Shown piece by piece: positions 37,521 to 45,969 of a stretch of DNA of 64,000 bases. The notes under the pieces were generated by a model, which saw nothing but the letters and a program-made list of their open reading frames with translations, made no database searches and had not been told where the DNA came from. The stretch comes from CAVRUZ01 sp963724495. Its GTDB lineage: Bacteria > Actinomycetota > Actinomycetes > Propionibacteriales > DAIQRJ01. The stretch lies in contig CAVRUZ010000002.1 in assembly GCA_963724495.1 (NCBI GenBank), positions 372,001-436,000 on the forward strand. Reading direction: 5' to 3'. Each line of letters opens with the position of its first letter. The first letter of the stretch is position 1. The translations under genes were made by a program, and so were the position numbers.

Positions 37521-38978
37521 TCAGAGAGGGCTGAAAATGGGGCAGGGCAAATCCGCGGGGTCGGTCCACGTGTCGGCACTGGCGGCGGCGAGGGCTGCAG
37601 AACGCGGTACAGGCAGGCACAACGACATCCACTTCGCCGTGTGCTCGCCGTACAGGCCGGGGGTCAGGCCCACGATGAACTTGGACCCGTAGGTCGTCTT
37701 CAGTCGCGAGCACAGCCGGACCAGGCCGGCCTGCGACCAGGACGATCCCGAGGGCTCGAGGTCGACGTCGATCCCGTTGATGCCGTAGGTCTTCACGAAT
37801 CCGACGATGCTGTCGTAGGCCTGGTCAGCCTGGGTGGAGTTGGTGATCGAGATGCCACCGTCGGAGGAACCGCCGAAGCCCATGGCCACCGTGCAGCCGG
37901 CCGCCTTGGCGGCAGCGATGCCGGTGGCGAGGCCGGCGCCGAATCGGTTGTAGTAGACGAGCTTGCCGGTGCCCGACCCGCCGGACTGCGCGAGTCCGAG
38001 GACGATGTGGTTCACCTGCGCCTTGGCGCCGGCCGGGTAACCGGACCACGGCTGCGGGCCTGACCAGCGTGGTGCCAGACCGAGACCACGCTGGCCGCGA
38101 GGGCGCCGCCCGACGGCTGAGGCTGGGGCTCGGGGTCGGGCGCGGGGCTGGTGCTGGGGCGGTGCCGTTCAGCGTGACGAGCTTGCCGACGGTGGCGAAG
38201 TTCAGCAGCCACTGGCCGGCGTAGCCGGTGCCCTGACCGTGCCCGGACAGGACGTAGGAGCCGGCTGGGATGGGCGGTGCCGTTAGTGCTTCCGGAAGTC
38301 GAGCCGGTTGCTCACCGCGGTGATCTTGTGGGTCGAGGAGTTGACGGTCACCTCGACGCCGTACTGGTTGGTCGGGGTCACCGTCTGGGTGCTGGTGCGG
38401 GTGTAGCGCACCATCGAGTTGGCGTCGCGGCTGATGTTGGTTCCGGCGAGTGCGTGCAGGGTCGCTCCGGCGGCGTTGGTGGTCACCCCTTGAGGGTTGG
38501 GCGCGGGGGCGGGGACTGGTGCTGGGGCGGTGCCGTTCAGCGTGACGAGCTTGCCGACGGTGGCGAAGTTCAGCAGCCACGGGCCGGCGTAGCCGGTGCC
38601 CAGGCCGTGTCCGGACAGGACGTAGGAGCCGGCTGGGATGGCGGTGCCGGTAGTGCTGCGGGATGCCAGCCGGTTGTTCACCGCGGTGATCTGGTGGGTC
38701 GTGGAGTTGACGGTCACCTCGACGCCGTACTGGTTGGTCGGGGTCACCGTCTGGGTGCTGGTGCGGGTGTAGCGCACCAGCGAGTTCGTGTCGCGGTTGA
38801 TGTTGGTTCCGGCGAGTGCGTGCAGGGTCGCTCCGGCGGCGTTGGTGGTGACGCTGCTGCCGGCGGCCAGTGCCGCGGTGGGGACGAAGGCGAGGCCGCC
38901 GATGGCCAGCCCAACAACGCCGGTTGCCTTCAGCAGCGAGCGCCGGTCGAATCCGCGGGTCATGGTGGTGGTCGTCAT
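37521..38978 (-). pseudogene. Tat-exported protein: two tandem IPAGSYVLSGHG-type modules plus a truncated GH18 domain, frameshifted
   Basis: ATG 38978, GGAGA upstream, Tat signal RGFDRRSLLKATGVVGLAIG. Two near-identical ~120-residue modules follow (NAAGATLHALAGTNI, VRYTRTSTQTVTPTNQYGVE, IPAGSYVLSGHG, FATVGKLVTLNGT), each with a Pro/Ala linker. A GH18 fold comes last: YYNRFGAGLATGIAAAKAAG, VAMGFGGSSDGG and GINGIDVDLEPSG, the DxxDxDxE catalytic line with the Glu acid present. One surplus G (GATGGGCGG at ~38270 versus GATGGCGG in the other repeat) breaks module 2. The end at 37521 covers only half of a GH18 barrel. It could cleave chitin-like or glucosamine-containing polymers or be a binding relic. 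Confidence 0.65.
38151..38870 (-). repeat. Tandem repeat of ~368 bp encoding two exoprotein modules
   Basis: Copies begin at 38151 and 38519 (both start GTGCTGGGGC on the + strand) and stay closely similar for most of their length, including the IPAGSYVLSGHG coding part. Comparing the two copies locates the single-base insertion that breaks the frame in the first. Confidence 0.8.
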
Positions 38979-39176
38979 GTTGTCTCCAAAGAAGGTCACT
39001 AAGAGCGATTCCGCAACTACTCTGAGTAAGATTACTTGCAGAACTGCAAAAATGCAAATTGAGAAGATCATCCGAATCGGTGACCGTTCCAGGAATCGGT
39101 CACGCGCCGGGCTTGAGCGGCTCAGCGCGGAGCACTCGATCACTCCACCGGCACGCGATCGCTGACGGGCGCTGCG
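38979..39176. promoter_or_regulatory. Divergent A/T-richer promoter region between GH18-like gene and DUF3046 gene
   Basis: Includes a perfect inverted repeat TTGCAG-AA-CTGCAA at 39036-39049, followed by AAAATGCAAAT, in a stretch much richer in A/T than the chromosome around it. This is the likely promoter/operator for the - strand Tat gene. Confidence 0.4.
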
Positions 39177-39212
39177 ATGGTGGACACTGCTGTGATAGGG
39201 GACACTGCCTGC

Positions 39213-39407
39213 GTGCGTCATTCCGAGCTCCGCGACCGACTTGTCCGCCACCTCGGCGACGGCTTCGCGCAGGCGTGGGCTCGCGACCAGGTACTCGCCG
39301 GCCTGGAGTTCCGCACGGTGGAACAGGCCCTTGCCGACGGCGAGCCGGTGCTTCGCGTCTGGCGGGTCGTGTGGCGCGAGCTGGAGCTACCCGAGACGGA
39401 ACGCTGA
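39213..39407 (+). CDS. DUF3046 family protein
   Basis: 64 residues starting at GTG 39213 (VRHSELRDRLVRHLGDGF), with the family's conserved ARDQVLAGLEFRTVEQAL and WRVVWRELELPE. DUF3046 genes sit immediately upstream of recA in many actinobacteria; the function is unknown. Here recA is 2.5 kb away because a foreign gene pair intervenes. The last 21 codons and stop are repeated at 41666-41735 with only silent differences. The frame could be extended to ATG 39177, but family length favours GTG 39213. Confidence 0.85.
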   Translation: MRHSELRDRLVRHLGDGFAQAWARDQVLAGLEFRTVEQALADGEPVLRVWRVVWRELELPETER

Positions 39408-39410
39408 GAG
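39341..39410 (+). repeat. 70-bp direct repeat, left copy (DUF3046 3' end)
   Basis: Matches 41666-41735 at 66 of 70 positions, with the first 24 bases identical. It ends just past the DUF3046 stop codon. The four mismatches are all third codon positions. Confidence 0.95.
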
Positions 39411-39427
39411 TTCCGTCGGCCGTCCGG

Positions 39428-40281
39428 TCAGCCCGTGCTCGTCCTCACAACGCTGGCCGTGTTGCCACGATCGGAGTCGATGTTGCCGGTCCAGTTCAGG
39501 ATCGGGCCGGTGAAGACCCGACCGTGGTTGCTAGTGCCGCTCGGATAGTTGGCGTACCACTGCGCTGTGAAGAAATCGATGTGCGCGAACGTGCCCAGGT
39601 TCCTTGAGTGGCCGTTCCCTGGATCCAGCCCGTTGACGCTCAGCCCGCCCGCGCCGATGTAGCCGTACTGGAAGTCCAAGTTCTCCGACTGCATGACGAC
39701 AGAGCCATTCGAGTTGCTGTTGATCTGGACCGCGGCATTCCCGCAGGTCTTGCCGGCGATGCGGCTCCGCCGTTGTTCACGTCGAGCCCTCCGGTGTTGC
39801 CCACGGTGGGATCGAGGTTCGCGTCGATGATGAAGGCCCTTGCCCGCCATCCGCTACCGCCGAAGAACTGGATCCCGTCGTTGTGGGTGCCGTTGCCGGC
39901 AGACCCGTCCGCCGGCCCACCGTTGCGCTGGTAGGGGTCTGGCCAGAACTTCGCCAGGTCGTGGATCCAGAGGTAGTAGGCGGCACAGTTGAAGGGTGGC
40001 CGGACGGTTGTTCCCTGTTGCACGTCCCGGGGCCACAGGCCATCAGTGGTGTTGCGTACCTCGACACACTCCGCGGTCCAGCGGGCACCCACGATGCCGG
40101 CAGCCCAATGCAAGCTGGGGGATGAGGGCTGGATCAAGGTGTTGCGGACCACCAGACCGGAAGTCAGGTTGCTTGCACAGTCGATCAGCCCGAGCGTGCC
40201 CGAGGTCGGCTTGGGGCCACCTCTGATGATGCAGTTGTCGATGACCTGATTGACGTTGCGGGAGAAGACTCGTCCGTTCAC
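39428..40281 (-). pseudogene. Right-handed beta-helix-like secreted protein or domain, frameshifted
   Basis: Reads in two frames. The upstream part has VIDNCIIRGGPKPTSGTLGL, VVRNTLIQ, NDGIQFFGGSGWRARAFIID and ANLDPTVGNTGGLDVNN; after a shift near 39770 come NAAVQINSNSNGSVVMQSEN, IGAGGLSVNG and FTAQWYANYPSGTSNHG. The Asn- and Gly-rich short strands with repeated IDN/VRN and GLxV patterns resemble parallel beta-helix carbohydrate-active or tailspike-like proteins. The frame also reads upstream (VLKNKIVNGRVFSRN) into the end of the TagC-like gene, so this may be the C-terminal half of one longer protein. No family can be named with certainty. Confidence 0.5.
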
Positions 40282-40292
40282 GATCTTGTTCT

Positions 40293-41435
40293 TCAGGACT
40301 GGCCAGCAGCGCTGAGTGTCTGGTCCCCATTCACCACGGTCATCACCGATCGGTTCACCGGCCCGACGTTGGCCATGATGGTGGAGCGAGGAACGCGGGT
40401 GGTGGCTGTCTTGGCCGTGGCGACAAGAGCTGCCCTGACCTTGTAGGGATCGCTGCTAGCGACCGCGGTGGCCGGAGCGAGGTCGTTCTTGAAGAAAACG
40501 TTGGCCAGGGGGTGGGTGCCGTTGAAGGACTCTCGTGAGGCGAAGCCGAAGTACAGCCCGACAACGCCGGTGCTGCTGCGGTAGATCCCCAGTCCTTCTG
40601 GCTTGCGGTAGGGCAGGGAACTGCCGGCATGGGTGGTCGTCTTCGCGACGACGCGCCTGGTGTCCATGTCCAGTGTGGAGAGCTTCGAATCGATGTCGGC
40701 GACTCGGCGCTGACGGTTACCGGTGAACACGTAGAGGTAGCGGCCGTACGGGACGTAGCCGGCCAGCACGCCGAGTCCCGAGATCTCCAAGGGAAGGGTG
40801 AACGTGTTGAGCGGGGCTGAGGGGACGAAGGTCTTGCCGAAGGGGAGCGCGAACAGCTGATGGACGTGCGTGTGGTGCCGGCGCCCAGTCTGCGCACCAG
40901 CAGCCTCTGGTAGATGGGGTCGATCGCGCAGCTGATGTCTCGGCTGCCGGTGAAGTGGTAGCTGACGTTGGCCGGTCTGGTGCCCGGTGATCCACTTGAA
41001 CCTCATCAGCGCGGTTGCCCGTCCGGTCGAGTCGGCCCGAGTCTGCATCCAGATGTACGAGTCCTTGCCGACGGGCTCGACGCCGAAGCTGACGCCGTAA
41101 CCGACTTTGTCCATGTACATGGTGCCGAGCGGCGTGCCTGCGAACGACACCCGGTTCAGGCAAAGGTCGACCCCGGTGCTGCCGCGCCGCGACTGAAGCA
41201 TGAAGAGCCGGCCGTTGGCGACGTCGAAGGCGAGCGCCTGCTGGTTGTTGTTCTCGGTGAGGGCCTTCTTGGTGAACAGGGTGTCGATGTCGGACAACAG
41301 TGCGATCCGCGGGCTGGCGGGGAGTGCACGTGCAGCCTGAGCGGAGACGGCCAGGCCGGCTGTCGCGAGACCCAGCACGGCGGTGGCGCGGCCGAGCGTG
41401 CGCCGGTCGAATAGCTGGGGGGCGATGGTGGCCAT
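40293..41435 (-). pseudogene. Tat-exported TagC-like beta-propeller protein (copy 2), frameshifted
   Basis: ATG 41435 with a Tat-type signal (FDRRTLGRATAVLGLATAG, ending AARALPAS). Propeller blades: NNQQALAFDVANGRLFMLQS, GVDLCLNRVSFAGTPLGTMY, MDKVGYGVSFGVEPVGKDSY, LAGYVPYGRYLYVFTGN, LPYRKPEGLGIYRS and YFGFASRES. It is paralogous to the gene at 36413-37357 throughout. Between about 40855 and 40985 the correct reading continues in another frame (NVSYHFTGSRDISCAIDP). The end, VNGDQTLSAAGQS, is probably caused by a further shift into the beta-helix frame. It lies inside the segment bounded by the DUF3046 repeats. Confidence 0.7.
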
Positions 41436-41654
41436 TGGTAACTCCTTGTGCTCAGACGGTGACGTTGCGTAAAAGATATAACTTACTAAATGAGCAAATA
41501 TGCTGTTTTAGTACGACAAACTTCGCAGACCGCCTGGAACGGGGTCCGTTGCCGTGGTTTCGGGCCTGGCAAGCCGCCGAAAGGGGCGCCAGTAGGTCGG
41601 CGGGTAGGAGGGCTCGATCGGGCTGGATCTGCCACAGATCTCGGCCGCCGCTCG

Positions 41655-41732
41655 GCTCCGGACACCGAGCCGGTGCTTCGCGTCTGGCGCGTCGTGTGGC
41701 GTGAACTGGAGCTACCCGAGACCGAACGCTGA
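41655..41732 (+). pseudogene. Orphan 3' fragment of a DUF3046 gene
   Basis: Encodes EPVLRVWRVVWRELELPETER and a TGA, identical in protein sequence to the end of the DUF3046 gene at 39213-39407. Upstream of 41666 there is no similarity to the rest of that gene. This is the position next to recA where a complete DUF3046 gene would normally end, so it is most simply the tail of the disrupted resident gene or the tail delivered by an incoming segment. Confidence 0.85.
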
Positions 41733-41735
41733 GAG
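41666..41735 (+). repeat. 70-bp direct repeat, right copy (DUF3046 3' end)
   Basis: Partner of 39341-39410: 66/70 identity, differences at CGG/CGC, CGC/CGT, GAG/GAA and ACG/ACC codons, all synonymous. With the left copy it brackets 2.25 kb holding the TagC-like and beta-helix genes. Confidence 0.95.
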
Positions 41736-41764
41736 CCGCCGCCACACCGGCGTGTCAGCGAGAA

Positions 41765-41780
41765 TCGAACAGGCGTTCTA
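41765..41780 (+). promoter_or_regulatory. LexA (SOS) box of recA
   Basis: TCGAAC-AGGC-GTTCTA, matching the actinobacterial LexA consensus TCGAACN4GTTCGA in 10 of 12 specified positions, 179 bp before the recA ATG at 41959. A -10-like TAGTAC overlaps its right edge, so repression by blocking polymerase is expected. Confidence 0.8.
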
Positions 41781-41958
41781 GTACGGTCGTGCACAGCCGA
41801 CCCCGACAGCGTCATTCCTCCACAGCCCGACGATCGGCGGGGGACTGTCGGTGGCCGTCGTTAGCGTCAGCGGCGTTGAACTCACCCCCGGCCGGTTCTC
41901 CTGGTCCGGTGGCACACCGGCCGGTACGAACCGGCCCTGAACGACAGGGATGGGACGC

Positions 41959-42990
<1,032 letters not shown>

Positions 42991-42994
42991 TCCG

Positions 42995-43663
42995 ATGGAC
43001 GACCCAGACACCCAGCCACGTCGAAGCAGCACCGGCAGGCGGCGACGCCGTGCACGCGCCAACGGCGTGGGGGAGGCGGCGGCCGGTGAGCGCAGTGCCT
43101 TTGACAACCGCGGTGCCAATGAGAAGCGCGGTGCCAATGAGAAGCGCGGTGCCCGGGACACGGGACCGCCGGTGGCACCGGAGTCGCTTGCCAGGACGAT
43201 CGCGCTTCGTCAGCTGACCGCTGGCCCACGCACGCGCAGTCAGCTGGCCGAGGCCATGACGGCCAAGGGCATTCCGGCCGAGACCGTCGCCACCGTGCTC
43301 GACCGTTTCGGCGACGTCGGCCTCGTCGACGACCAGTCGTTCGCACGCTCGTGGGTCGAGTCTCGGCACGCCGGTCGGGGACTCGGCCGGCAGGTGCTCC
43401 GTCAGGAGTTGCGTGGCAAGGGCGTCGACGACGAGCTCATCGCCGAGGCGGTCGGCGCCGTATCCGATGACGACGAGATGGCCGCCGCACGCGCTCTTGT
43501 CCGGCGGAAGCTGCGGTCGATGTCCGCGCTCGACCACCAGACCAGGACCCGACGGCTTCTCGGCCAGCTGGCCCGCCGCGGGTACGGCTCGGGCGTGGCT
43601 TACGCAGCGATTCGGGCAGAGCTGAACGCCGACCTGGACGAGTCGGCCAGTCACGGCACCTGA
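42995..43663 (+). CDS. recX: Regulatory protein RecX
   Basis: RecA modulator. 222 residues; the three-helix RecX repeats begin near residue 68 (RTIALRQLTAGPRTRSQLAE) with DVGLVDDQSFARSWVESR, LRQELRGKGVDDELI and LLGQLARRGYGSGVAYAAI. The first ~65 residues are a basic, disordered extension containing a tandem repeat (GANEKR twice, then GARD) encoded by an 18-bp DNA repeat. The start at ATG 42995 lies 4 nt after the recA stop, so expression should follow the SOS-controlled recA promoter. Confidence 0.93.
   Translation: MDDPDTQPRRSSTGRRRRRARANGVGEAAAGERSAFDNRGANEKRGANEKRGARDTGPPVAPESLARTIALRQLTAGPRTRSQLAEAMTAKGIPAETVATVLDRFGDVGLVDDQSFARSWVESRHAGRGLGRQVLRQELRGKGVDDELIAEAVGAVSDDDEMAAARALVRRKLRSMSALDHQTRTRRLLGQLARRGYGSGVAYAAIRAELNADLDESASHGT
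43110..43153 (+). repeat. 18-bp tandem repeat (2.4 units) inside recX
   Basis: GCGGTGCCAATGAGAAGC at 43110-43127 and 43128-43145, plus 8 bases of a third unit. It encodes RGANEK in frame; length changes of whole units would stay in frame. Confidence 0.9.
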
Positions 43664-44067
43664 CTCGACCGGCGACCCCTGGCCTTGCCGAAGGACGCAC
43701 CCGATCGGCGCCGGCCGTCGCGGTGCTTGACCGGCTGCGACCCGACTCCTAGCCTCCGGACTGCAGGGATCATCGGCGGCCACGACGACGAGTGGGGCGG
43801 CCGCGGTCCGGAACACGTGGTTTAGACCCGCCGATCGGCGGACTGACGATATGAACATCGACTGACCTGTTCGAGTGGCAACGCCCGGCAGGTTGTGACC
43901 CAGCACGACGGTTATCTCGACAGCGGCTCGGAGGGCCGCACGGTCGCCGCAGGCAGAGCACGACGCTTGCGGTGCTGACGCGCACGAAGCGCGCCGTCTG
44001 GCCGGTTCCGCCCGCTCGCCTCCCTGCGCCCGGCCCAGCCGGAAGCTATGTAAAGGGGAGTGCGCAG
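43664..44067. other. recX-rny intergenic region
   Basis: 404 bp with no credible gene on either strand. It holds a 14-bp perfect palindrome CCGCCGATCGGCGG at 43828-43841 and, at its end, the AAAGGGGAG ribosome binding site of rny (44052-44060). The rny promoter must lie here. Confidence 0.5.
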
Positions 44068-45856
44068 ATGTCGAGCTTGCAGGCGGTGCTGGTGCTGATC
44101 GCCCTCGTCGCGGTGATCGTGTTGCTGGCAGTGCTGCTGATCGTGTTCCTCCGGCGCGACGCGACCCGGCCGGGTGGCCGCGATAGCTGCCGACACCCGC
44201 CAACAGCCGTCGACAGCTGTGACCACGCCCGGACTGGCGTCCCCGATACCTGCTGGCAGTCGCGACGGCACCGCCGCCACCGACGACACCGCCCCAGGAC
44301 GGTCTCCAACCGAAGGGGCGGCGGCTCTGGCGGAGGCCGAGCAGGGCCCGGACCCGTCGGCGAGCCGGTCGCGGCTGGAGGCCGAAGCGCTGCTGGAGCG
44401 GGCGACCGCGGAGGCCGAGGAGATCAGGCTGGCGGCCGGCCGACTGCGCGACGACGCGATCAGCGAGGCGGAAGGTGTCCGCGAACGGGCCGTGAGCCAC
44501 GCTGATCGGCTTCGCGACGAGGCGCTGCGGCTGCGCGACGAGGCCGCGAACGAGCGGTCAGACCTCGAACGCCGTGCTGTGCACCTGAGCCAGCGCGAGG
44601 AACGACTCGACGCCGACCGCGTCCGGATCGCCGAGGAGCAGGCGGACCTGGACGAACAGCGGTCCGAGGTCGGCGAGCAGCGCGCGCAGGCTGCGCAGCT
44701 CGTGGCAGATCGACAGGCAGAGCTGGAGCGGGTCGCGGGTCTGAGCGCCGAGGCTGCCCGCGCCGAGCTCCTCGCCTCGCTGGAATCGGAGGCCAAGCTG
44801 GCCGCGGCCGGTGTCGTCCGCGACATCGAGCGCGAGGCGCATGCCGAGGCGGACCGGCGAGCACGCGGCATCATCACGTCGGCGATCCAGCGGCTCGCCT
44901 CCGAGCAGACTGCCGAGTCCGTGGTGAGCGTGCTCCACCTCCCGAGCGACGAGATGAAGGGCCGGATCATCGGGCGCGAGGGCCGCAACGTGCGGGCCTT
45001 CGAGCAGGTGACCGGCGTCAACCTGATCATCGACGACACCCCGGAGGCCGTTCTGCTGAGCTGCTTCGACCCGGTCCGGCGCGAGGTGGCCCGGGTGGCG
45101 CTGGAGCGGCTGGTGCTCGACGGGCGGATCCACCCGCAGCGGATCGAGGAGGTCTGCGCGGCCAGCCGCGACGAGGTCGAGGACATGTGCCGCCGGGCGG
45201 GCGAGGATGCAGCGCTGGAGATGGGCATCACCGACCTGCATCCGGAGCTGGTGAACACGCTCGGCCACCTCAAGTACCGGACCTCCTACGGCCAGAACGT
45301 GCTGCTGCACCTGATCGAGTCCGGTCATCTCGCGGCGATGATGGCGGCCGAGCTTGGCCTGGACGTGGCGCTGTGCCGTCGAGCGGCCTTCCTGCACGAC
45401 ATCGGCAAGGCGCTGACGCACGAGGTGGAGGGCAGTCACGCGATCGTCGGGGCCGACCTCGCCCGGCGGTACGGCGAGATCGAGGACGTCGCGCACGCCA
45501 TCGAGGCGCACCACAACGAGGTGGAGGTGCGCACGGTGGAGGCCGTGCTCACCCAGGCGGCGGACGCCATCTCCGGTGGTCGCCCCGGCGCCCGCCGGGA
45601 GTCGCTCGAGGCCTACGTCAAGCGGCTGGAACGGCTGGAGGAGATCGCCTCGGCCCGAACCGGCGTCGACCGGGTGTTCGCCATGCAGGCGGGCCGCGAA
45701 GTGCGCGTGATGGTGCTCCCCGACCAGGTCGACGACGTTGCCGCGGCGGTGATAGCGCGCGAGATCGCCAAGCAGGTCGAGGAAGAGCTCACCTATCCCG
45801 GACAGATCCGGGTCACGGTCGTGCGGGAGTCGCGTGCGACCGAAGTGGCCAGGTGA
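44068..45856 (+). CDS. rny: Ribonuclease Y, interrupted by a 1-nt frameshift
   Basis: Membrane-anchored endoribonuclease that initiates mRNA decay. ATG 44068 gives the N-terminal membrane helix (LQAVLVLIALVAVIVLLAVL). A surplus G in the GGG at ~44170-44173 shifts the frame; removing it yields ATRPVAAIAADT and a ~595-residue protein. A long charged coiled coil follows (about 85-290), then the KH domain (GRIIGREGRNVRAFE) and the HD domain with LHDIGKALTHEVEGSHA and EAHHNEVE. The length and domain order are those of RNase Y. The gene stands between recX and the metabolic insert before miaB. Confidence 0.92.
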
Positions 45857-45969
45857 GCGGTCGAGCGGGCAGCAGCGTCGTCAGCAGGGTGAGCTCCGTC
45901 GCCTAGAAGGACGGGCATCAACACGCGAGCACCACAACGGCACGCCACAGCCAAGGAGCGGTAACCGAC

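Noticed and set aside
39408..41665. A classical integrated phage or ICE between the 70-bp repeats
   Set aside because: No integrase, excisionase, transposase or relaxase frame is visible; only two exoprotein genes lie between the repeats, so the element type stays open.
43828..43841. Palindrome CCGCCGATCGGCGG as a regulator site
   Set aside because: A single copy in GC-rich DNA, not positioned at a clear promoter; noted only as part of the intergenic description.
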